64,000 nt of DNA from Rutpela maculata. Lineage: Eukaryota; Arthropoda; Insecta; Coleoptera; Cerambycidae. Where the stretch lies: assembly GCA_936432065.2 (NCBI GenBank), contig OW386292.2, forward strand, positions 12,182,918 through 12,246,917, written 5' to 3'. Shown here piece after piece: positions 22,869 through 35,918 of this stretch; positions within the stretch are counted from its first letter, which is position 1; each line of letters opens with the position of its first letter. A program made the translations under genes and the position numbers. Under the pieces are notes generated by a model. That model saw nothing but the letters and a program-made list of their open reading frames with translations. It did no database searches and was not told the origin of the DNA.

Positions 22869-24590
22869 CTATAGAAACAAATATAAAATCTCTATGTTAA
22901 CGATATTATGAGAAATAGTACATATTTTTACCGTTAATAAAATGCACTTTGTCCCGTTGCAAAATATTATTTTTTGCAAATTTTATCACTCATTTTATTT
23001 TATTAATCAAAACCTAGAACTTTTCACTTAAAATCCAAATTTGCAATAAAAAATGGGGATTAAAATTTGAAATTTTAAGATTAAAATTTGAGATTTTAAA
23101 GTCACCCTCACCTTACCCCACGGGGTGGGGAAGGGGATCAACTTTGGTATCCCCGGATGTATGGAAAAATGCCGACGTTAAACTGCATTTCTACACATCC
23201 CACATACATCAGCCCTGCATTACTACTGAACACCTATAGTGTTTTTCGACGTAAGTAAAATTTCGAGGCCCCAAAGACATAAAGAACCGCTCGGGATTCC
23301 AAATCAAAGCTATGCATAAATAAAGCTTCCTACGTGCGCCAGTAGGAGATTTGATATTATTTGACATTCCCTTGACACAAAAAAAGTCACCGTCAGGATA
23401 CAGCACGCACGGTTGATGTAATCATCAGACTTCGATAGATTAAGGTATAAATAGACCGTGTCACAGACATCTAAAAATAAATAGACTGTTATCCTAGAAT
23501 AGCCAATCTTGGATTTCTCCGCTGAAAAATCTTCCTTCTAATTACTGGTAATTAGTTCGTTATAAACGATAAAGTCGATATTCGATATTAGGAAACTTTT
23601 TGTGAAGTCAGAAGGTCAAAATGTTTTTAAAATTATCAAGGATTTGCGACCACTAATTATCACAGTTACTGTGTATTTTCATCTAGTCTATACATTCCCC
23701 GTAAAAGGGGGATTAATGATGAATCGAACTGTCAATAATGTCAAACGGCACATGTCATTGAGCGACGTTGATTTGATATGCCTTTGTAAAAACCTCTTCC
23801 TGAGGAATTACTACTATTAGACAGTAAGTGAAGGTTTTAAATCCCAGCCCGAAAACGATTTACTGAATCTCCAAATTTCTTTCTTCAACATGCTTCATAA
23901 AGTATGTAAACAAAAATCTATATTGTCATTTTTCCTGCTTTTTGATTGGGGGTGATTCCTTCCCCTTCTTTGGGGTTGTCACAAAAAAAAACAAAAAAAC
24001 ACACCTCAGGTCTTATACACTTTTTTGCTGAAATGCATATTTTTCGAAATATTGCGAAGTGAAAATTGTAATTTTATTGTGGAAATTACAAAAAACCCTA
24101 AAATCAGTATTCCTAGACGTTTTTTTAAAATTAGTCGAAATATGTGGTACAAAATTAAAGCTTTTACGAAAACAAATGAATGGTTTTTTATTTTTTTTTT
24201 CTCCAATGTTTGGTTTTGGAAATATGGAATTTTCAAAATGGCGCCGAAACGTTCAGAAAAAATATACGACATTAAAATCTAAAATTACTTAAAATCTATA
24301 ACTATGAGAAAAAATTTTTTCGATTAAGACGTATTACGACCTTTTATAATGAAAACTAATAAACTTACAAACCAAAAAGTAGCGCATTTCAAAATTTAGG
24401 CGCCATTTTTAGTCTTATTAATTTATTTTTTTTAAAAATGCCTCTAGATATTGTTAATGCATATTATTACTAACATGCTCAAGTTTTTGATTAATTAATT
24501 TGATTTATTTATAACAATCCGTATTTTTAATAAAATTAGACATATTACTATACTGTACCATTTTTAGCTCACCATTTTTTTTTTTGTAAA
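22869..24590. other. No gene recognised
   Basis: AT-rich. Overlapping frames on both strands at 24.0-24.3 kb are mutually antisense and repetitive in Phe/Lys, so I treat them as chance. Confidence 0.4.
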
Positions 24591-24950
24591 TTTAGACTTC
24601 ATAATCATATTCAGCGACCTAAAAAACAAGTATATGGATATTCGTGAATTTATTTGTAATATTAGACGGATTATTAATTTTTCAGTATTTAAGGGTGGTT
24701 TCAACCTTTAACATTTTCGACTTTCCTATGTTTTGACCTCATATTCAGCGACCTCAAAAACATAAGTATTTGGATTTTCGTGATTTTATTCTTAAAATTA
24801 GAAGACATTAATTTTTCAGTATCATAAGTTTTGACCTCACAGTCATATTCAGCGACCTCAAAAACATAAGTCTATGGATTTTCGTTAATTTATTCGTAAA
24901 ATTAGAAGAGTAATAAGTTTTCAGTTTCTGGGGGTGGTTTCCACCCTTAA
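24591..24950 (+). repeat. Tandem repeat, three units of about 100-140 bp
   Basis: CATATTCAGCGACCT occurs near 24610, 24752 and 24845. Each is followed by AAAAACATAAGT-like, GGATTTTCGT and AATTAGAAGA segments; two of the units also share GGGTGGTTTC. A diverged single unit (TTTCAGCGACCTCGAAAACC) is at about 1495. Confidence 0.65.
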
Positions 24951-25329
24951 AAATAAAAAGCAAATCATGCGACAATATGGGTAATTGCCTGGAAAGTGTC
25001 TATTTCAAAAGGTGAAATTGTCTAACATTAAATTACCATAAATAACAATTTTGACATTACTAGTAGTTTAAATGTTCTCAGTATCGAACACTATTTTCAG
25101 GAACACTCATAATATTTTTTTTGTCTCGATTTATTAAGAGTTTTGCAAAATTTGTTGCCACGGGAATGTTGATACCCACATGGAAATGACAGAATATTAT
25201 ATTTCAATTATCTATGGCGAATAAATCGGCTTTATTATATATTTAAAAATAAAAGTAAAATAGTATAAAATAAAATGTATATTCTTACAAAATAAACAGC
25301 CTTCTATTACTTGCAGGTACAGATTGTAG

Positions 25330-26683
25330 CCTTACAAACTGAAAACGAAGTGTTGATTTGTAACTAAGCAAGTTCAAATACGTTTATAAAGTTAGTAAAT
25401 TTATAATACACTCTTATTTCCTTTGAGTATTAAATTTGGATCAAGCAAAATGGATAAAATTTGTTCGATAGTCACATAACATAAATTATTCTCATCCATT
25501 CTAAAAAGTTGGTCCTACTAGTCACAAATTTTCAAGAGAACTTTAATTTCATCATCTTCCTCAATTTCACTTTGACAGACCCCTACGTATTATATTTTGT
25601 ACCACAGTTATTTTTTTTGTTTACTGCTTCGCCAATTTCTACTAATACATATGCACCGGTTTTCATGTTGGAGCAGGCTTTGATGAACCTTGTAGAATAG
25701 AAGTCAATGTCTCGTCATCAATGCTGTTGTAGATTTCATTATAATGAATTATTTGACCACTGCTTTTGCCAACATTTAACAAATCTTCCTCTAAACTTTC
25801 AGATCCTTCTTAATATGTTTCTTCTTTATTTTCTTTATATTCAAAAGTTCCAATCTCATAATGTTGATAAAATTGTACACACGTGAAATAAGAAAGGCTT
25901 CTCAACCACAACTTCCGAGAAACTGTATCAGCTACAACCTGACATACCTTCATGGTACCAGGAAATGGAATTATTAATCCTCCTTCGATAACTCTGGCAA
26001 AGCTTTCAATTTCTTCAGGGACTATTTTGAAAATGCGAACCCCTGTGCAATTTTTCTGAAGAATTTCAAATAAAGAACTTAAGTTGGAGATGTCTTTTCC
26101 TTGGACTATAGACCTGTCAGCAGTACGCTTGCATACACCTCCTACTCCACCAGGGGCACCTTTTTCGTGACCGGATTCATTCATTCATTTTTTCTTTTTT
26201 TAAGGTGCTGACATCGTTTTTGTAGTTACTCAATTTTTTTTTCAAGATTTTTCAATTTTGGGATCACATCTTTTCTTTCCTGGTGGCGTTTTACCCTGTT
26301 CTTGTTTACCCTTTTTTTCCAGAGTGCTGTCTAGACTGCAAAAGAACTCCCTTGGTGGTTGATTCTCTTGATCAGAAGGTGGAGGAGTAAGATTTTCTAT
26401 TAATTTTTGCTGCTCGTAACCTCCCTTTTGCCGAATCCTATAATTCATGGAATTAATTGTCCATTGCTTCCTTCTTCTACGTTGCTCTCTAGGTGTTAAT
26501 TCTTCAATGTTTTTTTAAACTTTTCTCTCTCTTTGTTTCAAGAACTTCTGAAGCTCTTTTTCTTTTTGTTCTTCTTTCTTAACTGGATACTCCCTAATTT
26601 TTTTTACGACATTGCCTCTCGGCTTCTCTTTTCATTCTTAATTTTTCCTCACGATTCATTTTTCTACTTGTTTTGCTTGCCAT
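25330..26683 (-). pseudogene. Decayed transposon-linked gene (HGKG..DG.GG..KR family)
   Basis: From a Met at 26683 the minus strand reads MASKTSRKMNREEKLRMKRE with a basic coiled-coil-like start. It then passes IEELTPREQRRRRKQW and LTPPPSDQENQPPREF, and later HEKGAPGGVGGVCKRTADRS, followed by FKIVPEEIESF and a last part near LFRMDENNLCYVT. The order (basic N-terminus, TPPS linker, HGKG..DG.GG..KR, late acidic block) matches a repetitive, uncharacterised arthropod protein family that I recall from transposon-rich genomes. Several frameshifts and stops break it. Its function is unknown to me. Confidence 0.6.
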
Positions 26684-27849
26684 TGTGATTGTGTAATATG
26701 TCTAAAACAAAAACATTCTATGGAAATCATTCCCATGTGAGATGAATCATTCCCGTGATCACAAAGAATCACGGGAATGGTTCCACGGTAATGACGAAAT
26801 ATTAGGTATTTCGTTAGTTAAATTACCAAAATAATTTATTTACGAAAATTTGTTATTTTATTTGGTCAATGAACGTACCTATAATGTTTCTAACCATGCA
26901 AAGATAGTAATTTATTAACTATTTTGAAAATATTACTTACCACGGGAATGTTACTACTGTGTGTTACAACACCAACAAAAAATTTGTATGTCACTTAGGT
27001 ATCCACTTTGCCAGTCAACATCAAACTGATGTGACCCTTGAAATGTTCCTTTGTAAATACCGTATGCGTTATTGGAGCATGCGCATTGGGGTTGCTATTT
27101 CATAATTTAATGAAGTGTACATGGGAATGACTCATTTTTTAGGGACATATTTTAAATAATGACTGTGTGAATATTCTTTAACTTATATCGAATTTGGCCA
27201 CAGTATAAGCTTATTAATCTAATAAGATCAACTTAGAAAAGAGATTGCAAATGAAAATTCTTTATTCGAGTTATGGCATATTATGAATCCAACACCACAG
27301 GTGGGACATGACACGGGAATGACGATTAGGAAGAAATGTATTTTTTTATAAAGAAAATCAAAAGCTCTTCAGTACAATTTGGGCTATGCTTTAAATAATA
27401 ATAAAATACTGATTCATCCCCATATTTTATTTTCAATTTTTATCGTTTACATGATCATAAAATTGGTAAGGACAAGGCAAATGACACTTTACAGGCAATC
27501 ACCCATATAGATTTCGATGTACGTATTTTATAAAGCATTTTGCAAAAAAAATTAAGGAAATTCCTTTCATCGTTTTCGGGCCGGGAATTTTACCATTTTT
27601 ACTGCTTCGCTTACTGTACTATTTCACATCTAGATTTCCTATCCAAGTACGGTTTTGAAAACACGTCGAGATGTTTTCGAAAGTACGGCAATTTTTTTCC
27701 GAAATTACGGCGATGCTTTCTCTTACAAAAATCCATATCATATGCTAACCGAATCTACTGTGGAACACGATCTTGTGCCACCGAGTGCCACCCTCTAAAC
27801 GTACTTTTTACCCTCTTTTATGATGGTGCAGGGTGAGAAACGGCCGCGG
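26684..27849. other. Non-coding flank with repeated CACGGGAATG motifs
   Basis: CACGGGAATG or its inverse recurs at about 26750, 26770, 26942 and 27311, with variants at 26735 and 27122. Another copy lies on the far side of the pseudogene at 25160. ATCATTCCCGTGAT...ATCACGGGAAT (26746-26780) forms a small hairpin. These may be subterminal repeats of the element that carried the neighbouring gene. Confidence 0.5.
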
Positions 27850-28110
27850 TGCGGTGGTGGCCGATGACAAAAAAATTTTGAGGCCTTTGCTTCTCGTACA
27901 CACACTAAATCACAATTGTATTTTTTTACCTTCTTTAACGACGGGGTGGGTGATAGTTGGGGTGATTAATGAAAAAAAAAATGTGACCTTGGCTTCTCAT
28001 GCATACACTGACTCCCAAATTTATGGATTCTTGCTTGCTTTACCTAATGACCCCCCAACCCTTCAAAACGGAATAAAATCAAAATATAATCTAGTTCCAG
28101 ATCTCGTTTT
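27850..28110 (+). repeat. Dispersed hairpin-tail repeat, middle fragment
   Basis: It begins at a 'gcggtggtggccgatgac' segment and contains TTTGAGGCCTTTGCTTCTCG, ACACACTAAATCACAATTG, CTTGCTTGCTTTACC and CCCCCCAACCCTTC in the family order. It ends before the conserved CGTTTCATGAC block. Confidence 0.65.
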
Positions 28111-28506
28111 AATAGCTATAGGTGTTCAGGGTGGTGGATGGGATTTGAGGTTTTCTCTAAAACTATGACAGGTAGACAAAAACCAGCATAGGTGCCCTGA
28201 GCTCGATTTTCGAGAAACAAACAATGGCGGAAACCGCGATCGTCTATCTTTTTCGACTACCGAGCTACAGATGTTTTTGGAAAATTGGCATTTTTGATGA
28301 CCTCTATATCTCAATTACCAAGAAGTGTCGAATCGAAAATCGAGTAAAACATTCTTAAGGCACTTTTTGAGTTTCTAAAACAATATTTTCTACAGCTTCT
28401 CTACCTGCTTTATTATATATTTTTGCTCGAGGTTTTACAAATGACCCAAACTATTTTAAATTTGGTTGTAGCCTTTTGAATATTTTTATGTCTGGCTGTG
28501 TTTGTA
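28111..28506. other. No gene recognised
   Basis: Sequence between the repeat fragment and the Tc1/mariner-type element. GTGTTCAGGGTGGTGGATGG at the start has no visible inverted partner. Confidence 0.35.
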
Positions 28507-28784
28507 CAGTGTGTCCCAGGATAGATGTAACAAGAGGTGTAATGGACCAAAATTTTTGGAATGGTATTTGGGGATTCAGTCCTGCTTGTTGTAAAACTAA
28601 AGTATACCAAAAATGAATTGATTTGGTGTTCTACAGGATGTTTTATAAGCAAAGTTGTAACAATCACCACTAATAAAGTACCTTTATTTTTCAAAATATG
28701 AAAAAATTCCACTAAGAAAAGCTATTTAGAATGCAATTTTATACCTCTATACCAAATTTCAGGAATATAAAACTATTTTTTTGA

Positions 28785-29497
28785 TTTTTACAATTAATTA
28801 TTTTTTATTTATTTGCTTTTATCATGATTAGAGAATATTATTTAGGTATTATGCAAATCACAACTTACACACTTTTTATTTATTATGAAAATACCTACTT
28901 TCTGTATATTGTTGCCCTAATCTGGGCACGCTAATATACTAGTTAGGTAAATACTTTAAAACACTCATTATTGGAGAATCAATCAAAACAACTACTCTTC
29001 TAGCTAATACTGACGAAGTATTGAATTACATGATAGGATTCTTAGCATTTTAAAGAAAAAAATATACTGAAAATACTTAAATCATTTATTCAAATTTAAT
29101 CATTCACACTTTTTTATTTAATATGAAATTATCTACTTTCTGTATATTGGTGCCTTAATCGGGTCACGCTAATATACTACTTAGGAAAACACTTTAAAAC
29201 ACTCATTATTGGAAAACCAATCAAAACAATTACTCTTAGCTTTACAAGTATTTTCAGTATTTTTTTTTCTTTAAAATGCTAAGAATCCTATCATGTAATT
29301 CAATACTTCGTCAGTATTAGCTAGAAGAGTAGTTGTTTTGATTGATTCTCCAATAATGAGTGTTTTAAAGTATTTACCTAACTAGTATATTAGCGTGCCC
29401 AGATTAGGGCAACAATATACAGAAAGTAGGTATTTTCATAATAAATAAAAAGTGTGTAAGTTGTGATTTGCATAATACCTAAATAATATTCTCTAAT
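28785..29497 (-). mobile_element. Palindromic retroposon (ATTAGAGAA family), copy 2
   Basis: Read on the minus strand it starts ATTAGAGAATATTATTTAGG and ends TAATTAATTGTAAAAA, the same 5' end and tail as copy 1. It is flanked by a perfect 11-bp duplication TATTTTTTTGA (28774-28784 and 29498-29508). The inside is a palindrome: a unit U of about 180 bp and a segment V (CGAAGTATTGAATTACATGA) in each arm, with a diverged inverted U in the centre. The RNA would fold into a long hairpin. Confidence 0.8.
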
Positions 29498-29791
29498 TAT
29501 TTTTTTGAAGCTTCCCATTTTTCGCGAATTAAGAGTTGAATTCATATTTAAAGTTGTGTAGGAGCAAATGTTAATCATCTCAAAAAGTAGGCTATTGGTA
29601 AATAAAAAATTGAATATACGAGATATAAGAAGGTATAATGTTAATCGAACTAATTGTAAAACAAGAAACAATTACTAACAGAAGAGTAATGAGGTTTAAA
29701 AATTATAACAAGTAATAAATGTCAAAAACATAACAGATTCACAAACAAATTAATTATTGACCAATACAAAACAATGTTTACAATTTTTTTA

Positions 29792-30820
29792 TTATTCGAC
29801 GTAGCTACCACCCACATCCACACATTCCATTTCGATCCTTCGCCTGAAGTCCTTAAAACTGTTTCGAAAATGATCTAACGGTATGGAGTTTACGGCATTT
29901 GTAATTCTCTGCTTCAATACTGCTACATCGTTAGGAAGTGATTCAGCGTAAACCAACTGCTTGAGGCGACCCCTTAAAAAGAAATCCAATATTGATAGGT
30001 TTCGGTATCTCGCCGGCCACTTGATCGGTCCATTCCTGGCAATCCAATTTTCTCCAAAATTTAAATTTAACCACCGATTAACCATTTCTGTGGAGTGGCC
30101 AGGGCAACCATCATGTTGAAAATGAACTAAAGGCATATCTCTTAAAATATTTAAATGTTCTTCAGAAAATCTTTCAAGAAGCTGTAAGTAAGTGTGCTGG
30201 TTTAACCTTCCCTCAATGAAATACAGTTCAATAACTCCAACGTGATAAGAAACGGCACACCACACATTCACTTTTTTATAATATTGTCTTCTACAATGAA
30301 TTCTAAAATTTGGATTTTCAGAAGTCCAAAACCGACAATTCTGAGATGAAACAACACCATTGGTTGTGAATGTGGATTCATCTGAGAAAATTATGAAATG
30401 ATGAAAAAATCTCTCTTCCATGATTTTTTCTCCAATGTTCAAACAAAAATCCAACCTACGGCCGTCATCTCAAGTGTCTGTTTATAATTTTCTTTGCCTT
30501 GTAAATTCTTTGAACTTGCTAATATTAATAAGAGCTGATCTCTCTCTTAGTGGCATCCTAGAATTTTCTATAACAGAGGCATGAGCTATAATAGCCCCAA
30601 CATTGTCTTCATCATATGCTTTTATTTTTCTTTTCATGTTAAGAACACTACCAGTAGCCAGAAACGTTTTAATTATTCTCATAGCCTGAGTACGTGACAA
30701 AGCAGTGTTTGGAAATTTCAAATTAAATTGGCTTACCACTTCTCTTAGCGAGTTTTCACCGCCAATTCCATAGCATTGCACAATATAAATTTTTTCACGC
30801 ACTGTGAGTACCATTTTCAT
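29792..30820 (-). pseudogene. Tc1/mariner-family transposase, DD41D type, broken
   Basis: The N-terminal part (30820-30482, 112 aa) starts MKMVLTVREKIYIVQCYGIG and is a DUF4817-like helix-turn-helix region. After two stops and an apparent loss of part of the second DNA-binding region, a 220-aa frame (30454-29792) holds the catalytic domain. It shows FSDESTF (Asp25), FQHDGCPGH (Asp115) and WPARYRNLSILDFF (Asp157). With 41 residues between the second and third Asp this is DD41D spacing. All three catalytic residues survive, but the N-terminus is disconnected, so no active enzyme is expected. Confidence 0.9.
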
Positions 30821-31332
30821 TTAATTTTTTATGCTTGGTTCGTTAATTTGAAACAGGAATTAAAGATAATATTGACTACGTTTGACAGATATGTCAATAA
30901 TAAATGATAAATGTGTATTCACTGCTTTTCTCATAGCCTACTTTTAGCTTCTACATAACTTTAAATATTAATTCACAAAAAATAATTTCTATGCAGTTTT
31001 AATTAAATGGTTCAAAATAAAATACTAATTTATTGAAAAAATGGGAAGTTTCAAAAAAATAATTTTATATTCCTGAAATTTGGTATAGAGGTATAAAATT
31101 GCATTCTAAATAATTTTTCTTAGTGGAATTTTTTCATATTCTGAAAAATAAAGGTACTTTATTAGTGGTGATTTTTACAACTTACAAGAGTAAGCTTATA
31201 AAACACCCTGCAGAACACCAAATCAAGTCATTTTTGGTATACTTTAGTTTTACAACAAGCTCAATCCCCAAATACCATTTCAAAATGTTTGGTCCATTAC
31301 ACCTCTTGTTACATCTATCCTGGGACACACTG

Positions 31333-33932
31333 TATATAACTGCAAATAAAATGGATCGGTTGGTAGCAGGTAATTCGTGACATCATATTGAGTAACTCAC
31401 CCTCAAACAGTAAAAGCAGCCCTTAACTCAGTCACCTTCAAACTACCCTCTAAGACGATATTAATTGAAGAGACCTCTTTGGTTAGTGTCCATCGACTTT
31501 TAAGTCGTTGGTTTTGAATTCGACGTCTGATGTCCAAGTAAGTTATTTTTTTTTTATTTGTGAACCACCTTTAACAGCTATCGCCTTCATATACTACCGT
31601 ACTCAATAAAAGTGAAAAAGATCATTCAGTTTGTTATTGTGAATATCCTTACCGTTAATTACTGAGCTTTGGACCATGTTTATCAGATCTTACCACCCAA
31701 ATATCACTACTATATAATAAACCGACTATATAATACTATATAATAAACCTGTACTAATATAAACTCAGTGAGTAAACTCTAATAAGTTTTTAATACTGAT
31801 TAAATATAGTGAATATATCAATAATAACTATGTCAAAGAAGCTCATTTATCAAAAAAGAATATCTACAGTAGCTCAGCATTACCCACGATCAACGAACGT
31901 GGACGTGCTAATTATCTGATCCTATGTGTTTGTGTATTATTCGACTCTTGGGGGAAAAATAAATAATGGATAGCCAGCTAATTGGAGTCGAAGGGCTACC
32001 AGAAGAGTTGGACATAAAATTCCCATCGAAAGCTCAATTTTGTTTCTTCAGCTGACGTCGGCGATGAGTCTTAGTCACTAGTCAACATGCGATGTTTTTC
32101 AGAAACATCACTTTCAAATAGTATGATAAAAATTGATACTTCCGTTTGAGGCAGTTTGTTAGACAGTGTCATTGACAGACAGGTTAGGTCATTGGTCTCA
32201 GCCATTGACCGACGGACGGAGTTTTGGGAACAGTTTATATGAACTGAGCTATTGCCAACATGGGAAAGCGAACGACCAGTAAGAAAAGGATGGAGTATAA
32301 ACACACATGTAACCTGAAAACGATACTAACCAGTAACGTTTTCGTACCGAAAACTCGCGCTGGTAAAGGTGGTTTTTTATTTTAGCGTTTCTTCAGTCGA
32401 TATTTAACTGTAGAATCTGAATTCGTTCGAAAGATAGATCCACATCGTCAGTCCACTGGCATGGATTTGAGTTTTTAAAAAATCACCGATATTTGGCACC
32501 CAAATATCGACTTTCGTAACTAAAATGGTCACCCCCAGCCCCATGTACCAGGATGGGTTACATGAATTTGTGTCGAACCATAGTTAGGCCACAGGGTATA
32601 CAAAAATAGACTACTCGTACGTACGTAAAGCTGTGTGCGTGAAAAATTAACGTAATTCATAACTTTTGTCATCATTTCAAGATATAATAATAGCATTTAT
32701 ACGCTGTTTATACAGAAATAGACCCCTATATACGAAACTACTACGTAAGAGAGCACGTAATTGTTCCGCGGTCTGGTGAACACATAAACACCTCTCTCGT
32801 CGTAAAGCTAACACCATCTGCAATCCATTTGATTTAAAAGTGGACGACTACATATTTTTGAAAAGCTAGACTAGCAGTTTTTAGTGCCGCAGGTTCTACG
32901 TATAGGAAATGGAAATAGTTTCTGGATGACAACTAGAATAAACGTCCCAATTTCGAATATTTACCGTTTATCTAACATTAGAACATGGAATTCCGTGTTT
33001 GAAAAGTAAGGTAAAAATAGAATTCCTAACGTGCCAACTTTTTAAATTTGTTTTAGCGTAAAACAAAGAAACAAAATATTCACAGGAAAAGCTTCGATAA
33101 ACCATAGATTAATTAGTATAAAGTGATGCCGAGAGGCTGCTCTGTGTGACATTAATAGATTTTATGATTGGAAAATAAAAAAATGTCTAGAAAACAATAT
33201 AAATAAATGCAAGGTAATAATATTATCTAAGAAGAAAAGTAATATTTCATTTAATATTCTGTGAAAAGAAGAAAATTTGGTATTACTTTACATATCGAGA
33301 ACGTTTTAAAGCGAACAAACCATCGTCAACGTGGTTAAATTAAAAGACAATATAGGAATTTCACTGATATTACATGTATTATAAATATATTTTTCTACTC
33401 CCATACTTCAATCATTCTTACCAGCAAATTATTTGTTTTATTTTAGTTTCAACGTCTTCCGTATATTTAACCAATTTACGCAAATTTCAACGCTTTCCTG
33501 TGGTCTTTCTAAACGTTACCGACAAAGTTAAAGCTTACAGCAAAGGCATGGAAATAAATATTGACCTGGGGAAATAATATCCGTTCAAGCCATCAGATCT
33601 GAGGCACAACTGAGAGGTTAAAGGTCGTTCAAATCGATTCCATTCCACTCATAAAAGTTTATTCAAGCACAGGAGAAACAATATGGCGGTATATCTTCTG
33701 TTCGATTTGATAGTGCGACGAAATGAGAACAAAGACAATAAAATCAATCATATAAATATGTTGAGAGAAAGAAATTTGGTAGATTCTTTAATGGATATAT
33801 CTAATGATTCTAATGCTGCCATCTGTTGTTTCTTAAATTACAAACATTTATTATTAACGGACTGTGTTACATAAAGGAGAGTAATGTGTGTAACAGACTA
33901 TTTAGTGGGTCCTTTAATGATAGTAATACTAC
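31333..33932. other. No gene recognised
   Basis: 2.6 kb of mixed composition without repeat partners in the window. Short frames at 32071-32304, 33374-33577 and 33683-33874 lack recognisable domains. Part of this could be host sequence, but I cannot support any exon. Confidence 0.4.
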
Positions 33933-34146
33933 GGGAGCCCACCCTATCTGTCCGTGCACCCCCTCTCCCGATCCTTGGGGACAATGTTTTTCATAAAGAT
34001 TAAAGCCTAAGGAACAATTTAAGACATGTCCTAAAAAAAATGGCTGTACTTTCAAAATGGTGTCCATTTAAAAAAAAAATGCAAATATTGTTTTTGTCAT
34101 TTAACACAAAAACTAAACTTTGCACCTACAGCTAGGGAGGGCTCCC
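33933..34146. repeat. 214-bp TIR element (GGGAGCCC family, short copy)
   Basis: It begins GGGAGCCCACCC and ends GGGAGGGCTCCC. The inside shares AAGATTAAAGCCTAAGGAAC, ACATGTCC and TTGTTTTTGTCATTTAACAC with the arms of the 720-bp element at 59.9 kb. It looks like a deletion derivative lacking that element's centre. Confidence 0.75.
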
Positions 34147-35352
34147 GACTATAATATGATAAAACTTGGCAGAAACATATTCATGGCCGTGCGTTTTTAG
34201 GGGTTTCGCAAATTCCATAGTCAATTATGGTTAATTATTAATTTATTCACAAATAGATAACGCGCACCCTGGAGGAAAAATAACTTATAGTCTACAGCAG
34301 GGTATACACTTTTTGGAAGGAAAAATCTGTAAATGTCAGGGAATTAGATTTTAATTCTGAAATCAGAGAAAAGTCAGGAAAAATTAAAACTAACGTATAT
34401 CAAACTTTTAAGTTTATTCGGAAGCCGCCATGTAACCCTACTATCTTGATTCCCAGTTTAAAATTGTGCAAACTGGTTATTTTATAATTTATTTAAAAGT
34501 TTGCTCGTATTATTTTGTTCATAATAAGTAATGTCCCTCTTGAATTACCACGAGTGAGGATCATCTTATGTGTTCATTTTGTATTTAGAAAATTAGTTTG
34601 TTACATAAACCGCTAAAGAATTAAAAATTTTTTTCAATTAAATGTTTACTATAAAAACGGCTTTTACACCCTTCATAGGAACAATATACATACGTTTTTA
34701 CTCACTTTAAACAGTAGAATATTTTAAGAAAATGAAAGAAACAACCTTCAAAGAATTTCACTGTTACAACCACACGCAAACGCGACGAAATATTTCTAAT
34801 TTTCTAACAAAAACAAACCTAACCTGCAATAGACCTTTTATCCCTTTCTCTCTGTCTCTCTCTCTCTCTCGAAAATCGTTTCTCTTCAACTGTTGTATTT
34901 GTCTTCACTAACCTGTGCTATTATACCAGAGATTAGCATAGATACAGTGTGTTCAGGGATGGGGTTACCCAAGTTCTTGGAAATTTAATTTTTCGAACAT
35001 TAATTTTATTTAAAAGACGTGACTTTGATCAAGATAAATAAGTTTCATGTCAGGCTTAGTTTATTCACCTACATACAATTAAAGTGTAGTAGCTACTTGC
35101 CAAGTACTTGTTGCTAGTCAAGCCGAAATGAAACAATTAAAATTTTAGATTTACAGCGGTGAAACGTTATATGATTCGAACTGCCAAGTAACTAATCAAT
35201 GCGCCAGCATACGTCTAAATACGTCATAGTAGTAGAAAAGGACGAGAAAGAAAGATTTTTGAAACGAAAGTAGTACCTAACTTCTTTTTTTATGGAAAGT
35301 TTGATTTTTTACAGAAGCTAAAATCGCCTTTGTCCCCTCTCTGGCCCTTATA
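34147..35352. other. No gene recognised; CT microsatellite
   Basis: TGTCAGGGAATTAGATTTTA at 34335 and the later AGTCAGGAAAAA resemble a degenerate hAT-type MITE like those at 61.5-62.6 kb. A (TC)n run lies at 34847-34870. No protein motif seen. Confidence 0.4.
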
Positions 35353-35918
35353 CAGGGTGTCCAATAAGTAATGGTACATAGAGCAATGACAGATTCCTCA
35401 TGTAAAAATATTACGATTTAACCAAACTTACTTTAGTCCAAAAATTGATAGTACAGAGGTACAGTGTCAAATTTAAATTTTTGTTCTGGTTCTTTTTAAA
35501 TAATTTCTTTAAAAATTTAAATATTTTAACAAAATTTAGTGATTATGTATTTTTTGAGGCCAGGGATTCAAGTCTATTCACACTTTAGAGGCCGCCACCT
35601 ACGGTAGTTTGCGTGTCGTTTATATGTCATATATTTTTGGAGAATTTTTTTAAAGTAAAAATTCCTATTTTTCTGTCTTTTTTACGCAAACGAGGTATAC
35701 CTTCTAAATGTCGCTACGAGTAATATTTGGTTTTAAAGTATTCAATGCAACCAAATTAAATAAAATATCTATTATTGTTTGATTTACAGAATAATTGATA
35801 GTGAAGCGAACACTATAAAATTAAATTATCTTTTTTCAGATTTTTAAAATTTATTACATTCCAACACTAGCAAAAAAAGTACAAAGAACAATGACTTTCA
35901 AATAAATAAACATTTCAT

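Larger units (their letters stand above)
28507..31332 (-). mobile_element. Tc1/mariner-type transposon with about 265-bp TIRs
   Basis: The ends CAGTGTGTCCCAGGATAGAT (28507) and its inverse (to 31332) begin inverted repeats of about 265 bp, each bordered by TA (28505-28506 and 31333-31334). The interior carries a broken transposase on the minus strand. A palindromic retroposon (28785-29497) is inserted at the inner edge of the left TIR. The arms remain well conserved, so the insertion is not ancient, but the transposase gene cannot be functional. Confidence 0.9.

Noticed and set aside
24006..24292. Three overlapping 77-88 codon frames on both strands
   Set aside because: Mutually overlapping, Phe/Lys-rich AT translation with no domain.
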